Shown: positions 44,892 through 55,300 of the stretch, in pieces
Numbering within the stretch: position 1 is the stretch's first letter
Layout of the letters: every line of letters begins with the position of its first letter
Assembly (NCBI RefSeq): GCF_900094805.1
Contig: NZ_FMAT01000002.1
Coordinates: 248,001 to 312,000, forward strand
Direction of reading: 5' to 3'
Length of the DNA stretch: 64,000 bases
DNA from: Arthrobacter sp. NIO-1057
GTDB lineage: Bacteria; Actinomycetota; Actinomycetes; Actinomycetales; Micrococcaceae
The notes under the pieces: generated by a model
Told to the model about the DNA's origin: nothing
Database searches by the model: none
Seen by the model: the letters and a program-made list of their open reading frames with translations, nothing else
Made by a program: the position numbers and the translations under genes

Positions 44892-46280
44892 TTATTCAAC
44901 GAACTCTTCCATGTCGATGTCCGTGGTGTCACGTGACATGAACAGTGCAACCAAGGTGAGTACCGCGCCCAAAGCCAGGTACAGTCCAACACCGACAGTG
45001 TTGCCCGCTCCAGCCTTCCACAGTGCCACTGCCACGAAGGACGCAGGCGCTGCACCAATCACCGAGGACAGGTTGTAAGCAACCGCAGAGCCGGTGTAGC
45101 GGACGTTCGAGGGGAACAGCTCCGGCAGGTAGGCAGCCATCGGGCCAAAGGTCAGACCCATCAGGGTAAAGCCCACGATGAGGCCGGCCATCGCCGCACC
45201 CTGACCAGGGCCGAAGAACAAGGTCCAGGCCAGACCGAAGACCAAAATACCGGCCGATACCCAGATCAGGAACTTACGGCGACCAAACTTCTCGGCCAGC
45301 GGGCCAGAGACCACGGTGAAGATACCGAAGAAGACAACGCCGATGATCAGCATGGTCAAGAAGGTCGGGCGATCGATGCCCAGACCTGGAACAAATCCAG
45401 CAGGGTCAAAGGTTTTACCCTTAGCTGCGGCCGCAGCGGCTGCCTGTTCAACGGTGGCTGGCTGGGTGCCGTAGGTCAGGGTGAAGGAAGTCATCAGGTA
45501 GAACAACACGTAGGTGGCCAACATGATGAAGGTGCCTGCCAACGTTGGACGCCAGTGCTTCTTCATGGTCACCACGAATGGCGACTTAACAACCTTCTTT
45601 TCATCCAGAACCTTCTGGAATGAGGCGGATTCAACCAGTTTCAGGCGAACCCACAGTCCGATGACGACCATGACGGCGGAGAAGAAGAACGGAATACGCC
45701 AGCCCCAGGCTTGGAACTGTTCAGGGGTGCTCCAAGTTTGCAGGGCAACAAAGATCAGGTTTGCAATGATGAAACCGATTGGTGCACCCAGCTGTGGGAA
45801 GGTCCCGTAGATGGCTCGCTTGTTCTTCGGTGCATTCTCGGTGGCCAGCAGGGCCGCGCCGGACCATTCGCCACCCAGTGCCAAGCCCTGAGCAAAACGC
45901 AGGATCACCAAGGCCAAGGGAGCCAGCACGGTCCAGTGGCCGGCGGCAGGTGGCAGGAAGCCGATGAGGAAGGTAGCAATACCCATCAAGAGCAGCGAAG
46001 CAACCAGGGTACCCTTGCGACCGAGCTTATCGCCGTAGTGGCCGAACACAATCGAGCCCAGCGGACGGGCGACGAATGCGACACCGAAAATCGCGAACGA
46101 GGAGAGGATCGCGTTAATGGCGGTGGCGTTCGGGAAGAACAGTGCCGGGAATACGAGTACCGACGCGGTGGCGTAGGCGTAGAAATCGAAGAATTCGACC
46201 GTGGTGCCGATCATGCTGGCAAACAACACGCGTCCGCGAGAGTTTTCCTTTGGCACCACCGTCTGGTTAGCCTGCGACAT
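44892..46280 (-). CDS. MHS-family MFS transporter (ShiA/ProP-like)
   Basis: A 462-residue metabolite:H+ symporter with 12 transmembrane helices. Marks are MIGTTVEFFDFYAYATASVL in helix 1, RPLGSIVFGHYGDKLGRKG between helices 2 and 3, and RFAQGLALGGEWSGAALLATE, all typical of the MHS branch. Such carriers import organic acids (shikimate, protocatechuate, citrate) or osmolytes. A nested dyad lies in the promoter region (46352-46397). The substrate is unassigned. Confidence 0.88.
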   Translation of the reverse strand: MSQANQTVVPKENSRGRVLFASMIGTTVEFFDFYAYATASVLVFPALFFPNATAINAILSSFAIFGVAFVARPLGSIVFGHYGDKLGRKGTLVASLLLMGIATFLIGFLPPAAGHWTVLAPLALVILRFAQGLALGGEWSGAALLATENAPKNKRAIYGTFPQLGAPIGFIIANLIFVALQTWSTPEQFQAWGWRIPFFFSAVMVVIGLWVRLKLVESASFQKVLDEKKVVKSPFVVTMKKHWRPTLAGTFIMLATYVLFYLMTSFTLTYGTQPATVEQAAAAAAAKGKTFDPAGFVPGLGIDRPTFLTMLIIGVVFFGIFTVVSGPLAEKFGRRKFLIWVSAGILVFGLAWTLFFGPGQGAAMAGLIVGFTLMGLTFGPMAAYLPELFPSNVRYTGSAVAYNLSSVIGAAPASFVAVALWKAGAGNTVGVGLYLALGAVLTLVALFMSRDTTDIDMEEFVE

Positions 46281-46612
46281 TGAGGCTGCTCCTTAGGGTG
46301 AAAATACGAGTAAATCGTTCATTTACGAATGTCACAATCTTAAACCTCTTTGCCCAGTATTCGGATATTGATGTCCACTATTTGGACGTGGCTGGGCCAC
46401 AAAAGCAGTGTTCTGACCTCATTTACCGCCTAACTAGCGGGAATGCGACGGTTCACATATTGAGACGTGACTAGTTCAAAGACGAATCCGACTTATACCA
46501 AAAGGCAAACCCAAAGTGAATAGCATCACCGTATTTCAAAAAATACCAGTTAACACAGCAACGGCGGTATCTTGCGTAAAAACGCAGATACCGCCGTTGC
46601 GGAATGCGGAAA
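46281..46612. promoter_or_regulatory. Intergenic region with nested dyad upstream of the MHS transporter
   Basis: About 330 bp without a gene. Near the transporter start lie the dyad GTCCA-N5-TGGAC (46373-46387) and outer arms GCCCAG (46352-46357) and CTGGGC (46392-46397), so one large inverted structure surrounds a smaller one. The far end holds the lpdA-type terminator (46558-46600). The dyad may be an operator for the transporter. Confidence 0.4.
46558..46600 (-). terminator. Terminator of the quinone reductase gene
   Basis: Long imperfect hairpin, GCAACGGCGGTATC near one end (46558-46571) with GATACCGCCGTTGC (46587-46600) at the other, closed by GCGT/ACGC and an A-rich loop. It begins 13 bp after the stop of the minus-strand gene. 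Confidence 0.82.
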
Positions 46613-48016
46613 TTAACTGTGACGGTGCAGACGGCGTGCGGCCTCTGCCAACGAACCCGACAGCGATGGGTAGACGGTGAAGGTCTCAGCAACGTCATCG
46701 ACGTGCAGTCCGTTCTGAACCGCCAGTGCCAGGGAGTAGATCAACTCACTGGCTCGTGGCGCGACAACGACACCGCCAATGACCGTGCCCGAACCCTTGC
46801 GCGAAACGATCTTCACGAATCCATGTTCCACGTTCATCATCTTTGCGCGCGCGTTGGCGTTCAGGTCCACCTTGATGATGTTGGCCTGGTACTTGCCCTC
46901 TGCGACCGCACGCTGGGTGACACCAACGGTGGCGATTTCAGGAGAGGTAAAGACGTTGGAAGCCACCCGGTCAAGGTTCAAAGGCTTCACAGAATCACCC
47001 AGCAGGTGAGCGACGGCAATTCGTCCCTGCATCGCAGCCACAGAAGCTAGGGCGAAAACGCCGGTGCAGTCACCGGTGGCGTAAATATTGGTGGCAGTGG
47101 TGCGCGAAACACCATCAACCTTGATATGCCCCGAATCGCTGAGCTGGACGCCAGCTTCTTCCAAACCGATGTTCGCAGTGTTGGGAATGCCGCCCACTGC
47201 GACCAGGCAGTGACTTCCTTCCAGGACACGACCATCGGCCAGGGTAACGAAGACCTTATCGCCCTTGCGTTCCACCCCTTCTGCGCGGGCCTGGGCCACA
47301 ACATTGACGCCGTTCTCCTTGAACGCGTCTTCCAGCACGCCAGCCGCGTCTGCGTCCTCGCCTGGCAATACGCGATCACGTGACGAGACCAGGGTGACCT
47401 TGGCGCCAAGCAGGTTGTAGGCCGACGCGAACTCAGCACCGGTGACACCGGAACCAACAACGATCAGGTGCTCTGGCACCTCGTTCATGTTGTAAATCTG
47501 AGTCCAGTTGAAAATGCGTTCGCCATCCGGCTTAGCCGAAGGAAGTTCACGAGGGTGAGCGCCAACCGCGAGGAGGATCGCGTCGGCTTCAAGGGTTTGT
47601 TCCGAGCCGTCCGGGTGGGCTACGGCCACGGTGTTCCGGTCGATTAGACGACCTTCACCAATGACGATGCGAACCCCGTTGCGTTCCAGACCAGTGCGAA
47701 TATCTGAGGACTGCTCCTTGGCAAGGTCCAACAGTCGGTGGTTGACCACCGAAAAATCTGTCACTGCGGTGTCGAGTCCATCAACATGGACACCAAAAGC
47801 CTCAGCCTGCTTCACGCGACGCACGGCGTCGGCGGTAGCGATCAGGGTCTTGGACGGTACGACATCGGTCAGCACTGCTGAACCGCCCATACCGGCACGT
47901 TCTACAACGGTGACATTGGCGCCCAGCTGGGCTGCCCCCATGGCAGCTTCATAGCCGCCTGGACCGCCACCGAGAATGACTAAACGGGTTGCTTTATTCG
48001 TACGATCTGCGCTCAC
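46613..48016 (-). CDS. lpdA: LpdA-like NAD(P)H quinone reductase (flavoprotein disulfide reductase family)
   Basis: A 467-residue FAD enzyme of the pyridine nucleotide-disulfide reductase family. The FAD motif is LVILGGGPGGYEAA, and the NAD(P) motif is LIVVGSGVTGAEFASAYN, followed by a late FAD motif NIYATGDCTG. The redox-active CxxxxC is absent: its site reads SAVLTDVVPSK. This matches M. tuberculosis LpdA (Rv3303c), which reduces quinones. The GTG at 48016 is chosen, with GGGGAA upstream; a longer frame to 48154 would run through the divergent punA promoter. In M. tuberculosis this gene likewise lies near the purine nucleoside phosphorylase and pmmB genes. Confidence 0.9.
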   Translation of the reverse strand: MSADRTNKATRLVILGGGPGGYEAAMGAAQLGANVTVVERAGMGGSAVLTDVVPSKTLIATADAVRRVKQAEAFGVHVDGLDTAVTDFSVVNHRLLDLAKEQSSDIRTGLERNGVRIVIGEGRLIDRNTVAVAHPDGSEQTLEADAILLAVGAHPRELPSAKPDGERIFNWTQIYNMNEVPEHLIVVGSGVTGAEFASAYNLLGAKVTLVSSRDRVLPGEDADAAGVLEDAFKENGVNVVAQARAEGVERKGDKVFVTLADGRVLEGSHCLVAVGGIPNTANIGLEEAGVQLSDSGHIKVDGVSRTTATNIYATGDCTGVFALASVAAMQGRIAVAHLLGDSVKPLNLDRVASNVFTSPEIATVGVTQRAVAEGKYQANIIKVDLNANARAKMMNVEHGFVKIVSRKGSGTVIGGVVVAPRASELIYSLALAVQNGLHVDDVAETFTVYPSLSGSLAEAARRLHRHS

Positions 48017-48103
48017 AAAATCTATTGTTCCCCATGTCCGTTCAATGCGCACATCGAAAGGCCATTTTTGGACGTGATATTGATTCTGAAGCACTAGTTT
48101 CAC

Positions 48104-48132
48104 CTGACAAAGCGCCCCGCTACCGGTAGCGT
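48104..48132 (+). promoter_or_regulatory. Promoter for leaderless punA
   Basis: CTGACA (48104-48109), 17-bp spacer, TAGCGT (48127-48132), then seven bases to a GTG at 48140. No ribosome site intervenes, so the transcript probably starts at the GTG. Confidence 0.65.
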
Positions 48133-48139
48133 ATTGCCC

Positions 48140-48949
48140 GTGACTGATATGCATAATGACCCACAGGCTCTAGCAGCCCAGGCTGCACAGGTAATCGCCG
48201 AGCAGACCAACGTTGAGAAACACGATATTGCGCTAGTGCTGGGCTCCGGATGGGGCCAGGCCGCCGAACTGATCGGTGAAACTACCCACACCCTGGATGC
48301 CACCACCATCCCCGGCTTCCACGCCTCCGCCGTTCCAGGCCACAAGGGCAGCATCTCCTCGATCCTGACCTCCACCGGCAAGCGCGTGCTCGTGCTCGGC
48401 GCCCGCACCCACTACTACGAAGGCCACGGCGTGCGCGCGGTGGTCCACGGTATCCGCACCGCTGCGGCTGCCGGCTGCGAACAACTGGTACTGACCAACG
48501 GTTGCGGCGGCTTGAACGAAAACTGGGCTCCCGGCACCCCAGTAATGATCTCCGATCACATCAACCTCACTGCTACTTCCCCACTAGAGGGCGCGACCTT
48601 CGTTGATCTGACTGATCTGTATTCCTCGCGCATCCGTGAGATCGCTCGCGAAGTGGACTCCAGCCTTGATGAAGGCGTCTACGCACAGTTCACCGGACCG
48701 CATTACGAAACTCCAGCCGAGGTTCAGTATGCCAAGAGAATCGGTGCAGATCTTGTGGGTATGTCCACCGCGCTCGAAGCCATCGCCGCACGCCACGCAG
48801 GCATGGAAATCTTCGGCATGTCATTGGTGACTAACCTGGCTGCCGGTATCAGCCCGGTCCCACTAAGCCACCAAGAAGTCATCGAGGCAGGCCAGGCTGC
48901 TGGACCACGCATCTCCAAGTTGCTGGCACAGATTATCGCCAAGCTCTAA
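48140..48949 (+). CDS. punA: Purine nucleoside phosphorylase
   Basis: A 269-residue trimeric-type PNP that phosphorolyses inosine, guanosine and their deoxy forms to base plus (deoxy)ribose-1-phosphate. Motifs are LVLGSGWGQAAELIG, ARTHYYEGHG, VLTNGCGGLNENW, YAQFTGPHYETPAE (the family E and P residues) and VGMSTALEAIAARHAG. The GTG at 48140 sits behind a promoter; a TTG at 48134 is possible. The following mutase starts 50 bp later and deoC follows, making a nucleoside-salvage unit. Confidence 0.92.
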   Translation: MTDMHNDPQALAAQAAQVIAEQTNVEKHDIALVLGSGWGQAAELIGETTHTLDATTIPGFHASAVPGHKGSISSILTSTGKRVLVLGARTHYYEGHGVRAVVHGIRTAAAAGCEQLVLTNGCGGLNENWAPGTPVMISDHINLTATSPLEGATFVDLTDLYSSRIREIAREVDSSLDEGVYAQFTGPHYETPAEVQYAKRIGADLVGMSTALEAIAARHAGMEIFGMSLVTNLAAGISPVPLSHQEVIEAGQAAGPRISKLLAQIIAKL

Positions 48950-48999
48950 TAGACCTTGTAGTACTGGGAATCAACGGCGTTCTTCTCAAAGGGAAAACA

Positions 49000-50730
49000 G
49001 TGAATCACACACAAAAGATCCAGCTTCTCACCGAAGCTGGCAACTGGGCGTCTCAGGATCCAGATCCGGAAACCCAAGCCGAACTGCAGCGACTGATCGA
49101 ACGAGTCAACAATGGGGATGCACCAGCATTTGATGACCTCGCTGATCGTTTTAGTGGAGTGCTGGAATTCGGTACGGCGGGCCTGCGTGCCGAACTAGGC
49201 GCCGGTCCGATGCGCATGAACACTGTCGTGGTCATGCGCACCGCCGCCGGAATCGCTCGTTTCCTCACTGAGAAGGCCGCCGGCCAGTACACGCCCAAGG
49301 TGGTCATCGGTTTTGATGCCCGCTTCAACTCGGACGTTTTCGCCCAGGCCTCCGCGGGAATTTTTGTGGCTGCTGGCTTCGACGTATTGCTGATGCCAGC
49401 GCCACTACCCACCCCGGTACTGGCCTGGGCTGTCCGTGAATTCTCTGCCGAAGCCGGCATCATGGTCACCGCCAGCCATAACCCGCCACGAGATAACGGG
49501 TACAAGGTTTATGTTGGTGGACGCGTCACCGACGATGCGGGACGCGGAGCACAGATCGTCTCCCCTATCGACGCACAAATCGCTGAACTGATCGACCATG
49601 AACAACCGGTAGCCCAGATCCAGCGGGCCACCTCCGGCTGGGAGGTACTTCCCGCAGCCGGGGCCGAAGGCGATATTGAAGCTGCCTACCTGGCGGCTAT
49701 CGCCCCGGTAATCCCCTCTGCCAAGAGTGATGATGAGGCCCGCAAGAACCTGCGCGTTGTCGTCTCGGCCATGCATGGTGTTGGCGGGCATACGATGAAG
49801 CAGGCGCTGCTTGATGCAGGATTCAGCGATGTCCACATGGTTGCCGAACAAGAACAACCAGATCCGCTGTTCCCCACGGTCAGCTTCCCTAACCCTGAAG
49901 AACCAGGGGCCATCGACCTGTCACTTGATTTAGCGCGCAAGGTTCAGGCAGACCTGGTCATCGCCAATGACCCAGATGCCGACCGTTGTGCCGCAGCGAT
50001 CCTCGATGGTGATTCTTGGCGGATGCTGCGCGGCGACGAAGTGGGATGGTTGCTGGGAGACCAGGTATCCAAGAGTCTGCCAGAGGGTAAGAAGCTGGCT
50101 AACTCCATTGTCTCTTCTCGTATGCTGGCCGCCATTGCCAAAGACGCGGGCCGCGAGCACGAAGAGACCTTGACCGGATTCAAATGGATTTCCCGCGTTG
50201 AAAACTTGGGCTTCGGCTATGAGGAAGCCCTGGGTTATTGTGTCGCCCCAGACCTGGTTCGCGACAAGGACGGCATCTCCGCTGGAATTGTCTTGGCCGA
50301 TTTGGCAGCAGGGCTCAAGGCCAACAACAGCTCATTGGCCGCGCGCCTCGATGAGCTGGCAGCCAAGCACGGGGTACACGTCACCGACCAGCTCTCCCTG
50401 CGTTTCACTGACCTGGCGCAGATTCCCGTATTGATGGATCGTTTCCGCGACCAGGCCCCCGTAACCCTGGGTGGTTCTGAAGTTTCCGAGGTCACCGATC
50501 TGTCCAAGGGGACCGAAAAGTTGCCGGCCACCAATGCGATCATTTTGCATACCTTCTCGGGTGCACGGGTAATCGTTCGCCCTTCGGGCACCGAACCCAA
50601 GCTCAAGTGCTACTTGGAAACTATTGAGCCGGTTGATGATCTCTCCGGGGTGCCGGAAGCCCGGCAACGAGCCACCGAACAGGTGCAGGCAATCAAGAAG
50701 GAATTGGCAGCCTACCTGAATGCCAATTAG
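49000..50730 (+). CDS. pmmB: Phosphohexomutase/phosphopentomutase
   Basis: A 576-residue alpha-D-phosphohexomutase superfamily protein. The phosphoserine loop is TASHNPP with S159, the metal loop is NDPDADRCA, the sugar-specificity region is around GFKWIS, and the phosphate loop is VRPSGTEPKLKCYL. The GTG start follows AAAGGGAAAAC. It lies between punA and deoC, so it most likely interconverts (deoxy)ribose-1-phosphate and -5-phosphate. Homologues in this setting (pmmB beside deoD in M. tuberculosis) support this. A hexose phosphomutase role is not excluded. Confidence 0.88.
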   Translation: MNHTQKIQLLTEAGNWASQDPDPETQAELQRLIERVNNGDAPAFDDLADRFSGVLEFGTAGLRAELGAGPMRMNTVVVMRTAAGIARFLTEKAAGQYTPKVVIGFDARFNSDVFAQASAGIFVAAGFDVLLMPAPLPTPVLAWAVREFSAEAGIMVTASHNPPRDNGYKVYVGGRVTDDAGRGAQIVSPIDAQIAELIDHEQPVAQIQRATSGWEVLPAAGAEGDIEAAYLAAIAPVIPSAKSDDEARKNLRVVVSAMHGVGGHTMKQALLDAGFSDVHMVAEQEQPDPLFPTVSFPNPEEPGAIDLSLDLARKVQADLVIANDPDADRCAAAILDGDSWRMLRGDEVGWLLGDQVSKSLPEGKKLANSIVSSRMLAAIAKDAGREHEETLTGFKWISRVENLGFGYEEALGYCVAPDLVRDKDGISAGIVLADLAAGLKANNSSLAARLDELAAKHGVHVTDQLSLRFTDLAQIPVLMDRFRDQAPVTLGGSEVSEVTDLSKGTEKLPATNAIILHTFSGARVIVRPSGTEPKLKCYLETIEPVDDLSGVPEARQRATEQVQAIKKELAAYLNAN

Positions 50731-50789
50731 GCTTACCCTTTCGAGACTTTCATTTGAATCACTTGAGATCTTAATTGTTAGAGGAAAAG

Positions 50790-51476
50790 ATGACTGAACT
50801 TAGCGCCCGCGACATCGCTGGATACATTGACCACACCCTGCTGGCACCGAGTGCCTCCCGGGAACAGATTGTCCAGATCTGCGATGAAGCCAAGAAGTAC
50901 GAATTCAAGTCGGTGTGCGTGAACCCATTGTGGGTCTCCACGGTGGCTCGGGAGCTGGAAGGCTCAGATGTTTTGACCTGCTCGGTGATTGGTTTCCCTC
51001 TGGGAGCCTCCGCGACTGACACCAAGGTCTTTGAGACCAAGCATGCGGTGGCCGATGGCGCCAACGAAATCGACATGGTGATTGACATCGCCGCAGCACT
51101 GCGCGGGGACCGCGACGCTTTGGTCAACGAGATCTTCGCGATTGCCCAGGCTGCTCATGAAGGTGGCGCGATCCTGAAGGTAATCATCGAAACCTGCCTG
51201 CTCACCGAGGAAGCTAAGGTTCTGGCCTGCGAGGCCGCCAAGGCTGCTGGTGCGGACTTTGTGAAGACGTCCACCGGGTTCTCTACCGGCGGCGCCACCG
51301 TTGAAGATGTGGCTTTGATGCGTCAAACCGTTGGTGCTGACATGGGTGTTAAGGCCTCCGGCGGGGTGCGTAGCGTAGAAACTGCGCGTGCCATGATCGC
51401 TGCCGGAGCCACCCGACTAGGTTCTAGCTCAGGAGTTGCTATCCTAGAAGGAGAGCAAAGCGGTTCCGGTTACTAG
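50790..51476 (+). CDS. deoC: Deoxyribose-phosphate aldolase
   Basis: A 228-residue class I aldolase that cleaves 2-deoxyribose-5-phosphate to acetaldehyde and glyceraldehyde-3-phosphate. The Schiff-base lysine is K159 (DFVKTSTGF), the second lysine K188 (VKASGGVR) and the acid D95 (NEIDMVIDI). GAGGAAA lies directly before the ATG at 50790; the TTG at 50775 is not needed. It completes the PNP-mutase-aldolase route from deoxynucleosides to glycolysis. Confidence 0.95.
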   Translation: MTELSARDIAGYIDHTLLAPSASREQIVQICDEAKKYEFKSVCVNPLWVSTVARELEGSDVLTCSVIGFPLGASATDTKVFETKHAVADGANEIDMVIDIAAALRGDRDALVNEIFAIAQAAHEGGAILKVIIETCLLTEEAKVLACEAAKAAGADFVKTSTGFSTGGATVEDVALMRQTVGADMGVKASGGVRSVETARAMIAAGATRLGSSSGVAILEGEQSGSGY

Positions 51477-51511
51477 GACATCGCATCTATCTGTTTCCTC
51501 AAGGAGAAAAA

Positions 51512-51769
51512 GTGTACTCGAACGGCAAGAACACTGCCCATTCCGGTGAAGGCCGCCTTGTCGGCAACATCATCAATTTTGTCATCTTCTTCGTGATGTT
51601 CGCAGCCGGTGTCTACACCCTGGGCTACTGGGAATTGCACAACGCATGGGTACCAACCTTGGTCGGTTTCGCCCTGATGTTCCTAGCCTTCGCTATTCCG
51701 ATGCACCTGATGGGTCGCGCAGATAAAGCTGAAGATTTGATTGCAGCCAGCGCTGCAGAACAGAAGTAA
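51512..51769 (+). CDS. Small two-helix membrane protein, 85 residues
   Basis: GTG start behind AAGGAG. It has two hydrophobic helices (about residues 19-40 and 46-66) with short polar tails, beginning MYSNGKNTAHSGEG. I know no function. It follows deoC by 35 bp and ends at a strong terminator, so it may be the last gene of the salvage operon. Confidence 0.72.
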   Translation: MYSNGKNTAHSGEGRLVGNIINFVIFFVMFAAGVYTLGYWELHNAWVPTLVGFALMFLAFAIPMHLMGRADKAEDLIAASAAEQK

Positions 51770-51781
51770 CTAGAACTTCTT

Positions 51782-51820
51782 AGAGTTGGGGAGGCCCGTT
51801 GGGGCCTCCCCAACTCTGTG
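51782..51820 (+). terminator. Terminator of the punA-deoC unit
   Basis: 16-bp stem, AGAGTTGGGGAGGCCC (51782-51797) with GGGCCTCCCCAACTCT (51802-51817), four-base loop, then GTGTTT. Confidence 0.9.
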
Positions 51821-51869
51821 TTTAACCATGCTTGCCACCCCGACTGCTGAGTACACATAAACTGAGCTC

Positions 51870-52364
51870 ATGGATGAATTCTGGGAATCGCAGGTCGAGG
51901 CCTTCTGGAAAAACTGCTATGGCAAGGATGCCGTGCAGCTTCGTAAAGAACTTGAGCAACTACTAGCTGGCATGGATCCCAAAGATCCTAGGGTGCTCTT
52001 TGAAATCGCTTCTCTTCATGATTTTTTGGGTGAGGAAGAGCGGGCAGTTGCGCCTTACCAGCAAGCCTTGGATTCAGGATTGTCCGGGCAAAAACGAGAA
52101 GAAGCGCTCATCCAGCTGGCCAGCACCCTACGCAATCTAGGACAGTTCCATCAAGCCATAAGCCTGTTGCAGCTATTCCCCTCAACTTCTGAACTTCATG
52201 CCGATGCCCAAGGGTTTCTCGCGTTGGCATTGCTGGACGCCGGCCATAGTGCCGAAGCCGTACGCACGGCCGTCACCGCTTTGGCACCGCATACCCGGCT
52301 CTACGCACGAGCATTGACTGCCTACGCCCAGGACTTGTCCGTCCCGGGCGTAGCGCAGGCTTAA
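51870..52364 (+). CDS. Tetratricopeptide-repeat protein
   Basis: A 164-residue helical protein with TPR-like repeats (ALIQLASTLRNLGQFHQAIS and FLALALLDAGHSAEAVRTAV). TPRs bind partner proteins; none is identified. The stop lies 16 bp from the mfd stop on the other strand, so the genes converge. Confidence 0.78.
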   Translation: MDEFWESQVEAFWKNCYGKDAVQLRKELEQLLAGMDPKDPRVLFEIASLHDFLGEEERAVAPYQQALDSGLSGQKREEALIQLASTLRNLGQFHQAISLLQLFPSTSELHADAQGFLALALLDAGHSAEAVRTAVTALAPHTRLYARALTAYAQDLSVPGVAQA

Positions 52365-52380
52365 TAGAATACCAGCACAG

Positions 52381-55300
52381 TTACTGCGTCGCCGGGGCGG
52401 GTGTGGGTTCGAAGATGGCGTAGAGCAACTTCTCGGCCCACTCAAGAATCTCTTCATCCGCCAAGTCTCGTCCACCAATTGGCGAGGTCTTTGGTTTAGG
52501 CAAGAAGATCGAATTCAACGCCGGCTTGTTCGCTGCTCCCGGATAGAGACGTTCCAGACGCACCTGACGTGATGCTGGAAGGTCTTCAATCTTCGCTGGC
52601 GAGAGCTTGATGTTGTTACCAATCTGCTGGATGTCATGCAGTCCCACGGCACGGGCACGAATGCGTAGTGCTGCCACCCGCAAGAGGTTCTCCACTGGCT
52701 GTGGTAGCTTGCCATAACGGTCCACCAGTTCTTCTCGGACCTCGGCGAGCGCCTCATTGGTTTCTGCCGAAGCAATGTTGCGGTAGGCCTCCAGACGCAG
52801 TCGCTCGCCGGGAACATAGTCATGCGGAAGATGAGCATTAACCGGCAGGTCAATTTTCATCTCGGTGGCTTCCTCTTCGCCTTCACCCTTGTAGTCGGCC
52901 ACGGCTTCACCCACCAGTCGCAGGTACAAATCGAAGCCCACGCCTGCGATGTGACCGGACTGTTCGCCGCCCAGTAGGTTACCGGCACCTCGCAGTTCCA
53001 AGTCTTTCATCGCCAACTGGTATCCGGATCCGAGTTCGTTATGCGCTGCGACAGCTTTCAGTCGTTCCAAAGCAACTTCACCCAAGGGCTTTTCAACGTC
53101 CCAGAGGAAGTAGGCGTAGGCGCGTTCACGTCCACGCCCTACTCGGCCGCGCAACTGGTGTAGCTGGGAGAGACCATAGTTATTGGCGCGGTCCACAATC
53201 AGCGTGTTGGCGTTGGAGATATCTAGGCCCGTTTCGATGATGGTGGTGGAGACCAAGACATCGAATTTCTTTTCCCAGAAGTCTTGGATGATCCTCTCCA
53301 GCCGTGACTCACTCATCTTGCCGTGTGCCACTTCCACGCGAGCTTCCGGAACGAGTTCACGCAACTCCGCAGCCACACGGTCAATGGAGCTGACGCGGTT
53401 ATGTACGAAGAACACCTGTCCATCACGCATCAACTCTCGTTTGATCGCTGCGGAGATCTGCTTATCGCTGCGCGGGCCGACGTAGGTCAGCACCGGGTGA
53501 CGCTCTTCCGGAGGGGTCGCCAGGGTTGAGGTTTCACGGATGCCAGTCAGAGACATCTCCAAGGTGCGTGGGATCGGCGTGGCGCTCATGGCCAGCACGT
53601 CCACGTTGGTGCGCATCTTTTTGAGCTCTTCCTTGTGCTCCACACCGAAGCGCTGTTCCTCGTCGATGATGACAAGTCCCAAGTTTTTGAACTCAACGTT
53701 TTTTGAGAGCAGTCGGTGGGTACCGATGACAATGTCGACGCTGCCGTCTTTGAGCCCCGCCAAGATTTCCTTGGATTCCTTAGCGGTTTGGAAACGCGAA
53801 AGGGTCTTCACTCGTACGGGGAAGCCTGAATAGCGTTCGGTGAAGGTCTGATAGTGCTGGGAGGCCAGCAAGGTAGTGGGAACCAGCACGGCCACCTGCC
53901 GGGAATCCTGCACCGCCTTGAAGGCAGCGCGCACGGCAATTTCGGTCTTGCCGAAGCCCACGTCGCCGGAAATCAACCGGTCCATCGGGATTTCCTTCTC
54001 CATATCGGACTTCACCTCATTGATCGCGGTGAGCTGATCTGGAGTTTCAATGAACGCGAAGGCTTCTTCCAGCTCGTTCTGCCACGGGGTGTCCTGCCCG
54101 AAGGCATGTCCTCGACTGGCCATGCGTGCTGAGTACAGCTTGATCAAATCCCCTGCGATTTCCTTGACCGCTTTTCGGGCCTTGGATTTGGTGCTGGCCC
54201 AATCCGAGCCGCCCATCTTAGACAGGGTGGGGGCTTCGCCGCCAACGTATCGAGTGACCATGTGCAGCTGATCCATCGGGACGAAGAGCCGGTCCCCCGG
54301 CGCTCCGCGCTTGGATGACGCGTACTCCACTACAAGGTATTCGCGCTTGGCGTCCTTGCCCGAGCCGTTGACCTTGCGGGCCATCAGCTCCACGAATTTG
54401 CCGATGCCGTGCTGCTCGTGGACGATGAAGTCCCCTGCCTGCAGGCTCAGTGGATCAACCGCGTTGCGCTTGCGCTTGACCGTGAGCTTGCGGCCCTTGC
54501 GGTTGGGGTACGCGCTGGAGCGGCCCAGCAGGTCGGCTTCGGTGAGCAAGCCGAGCTTGAGGTCTTCAAAGACGAAACCACGCCCGGCGGTGGCCTGGGT
54601 GATTTCGATGAGCCCCGGCGTTGGCTCCTGGTCGATGTTGTCGACGCGATGCGCGGGGATGCTGAATTCTGCGAAGAGTTCAGAGAGCCGCTGGGCCGGG
54701 CCAGGGCCTTCGGTAGCAACGACAAAACGCCATTGGTCCTTGACTCGTCCGGCGATGAATTCCATCATCGCTTCGATATCGCCCTGGTAGCCGTGGGGTT
54801 CGCGCGCCGGGATGCGGATGGTCGAAGCACCAAGATCCAGTTCTTCATCGGCGCCCATGGCGGTCAGCGCCCACCAGGAGACCTTGGCTGCCTTGGCATG
54901 CTCCAGGGTTTCGGCCAATGAGGCGAAGTCGCCGGTGGCGAGCTTGCGCTCGGAGGTGGCGGTGTTCAGGTCCAGCGGAGCGGTGGCTCCGTCGGAGGCC
55001 GAAGCCCAGGCGGCGGCCAGGAACTCGGCGTTGGTAGCGTTCAGATCCTGGGCGCGGGCGCGAACGCGTTCAGGCTCCATCACTAGGGCGATGGAGGACT
55101 CTGGCAACAGCGAGAGCAGGGGGACCATCTTGTCGACCAGCAGTGGCGCGAGGGACTCCATGCCTTCCACTGCGATGCCGCCGGCAATTTTGGTGAGCAT
55201 TTCCTGGGCTGCAGGGAATTGGTTTTTCAGGTTCGCCGCCCGGCTCATGACCTGCGGGGTGATCAGCATTTCACGGCAGGGAGTGGCAATGATTTTCTGC

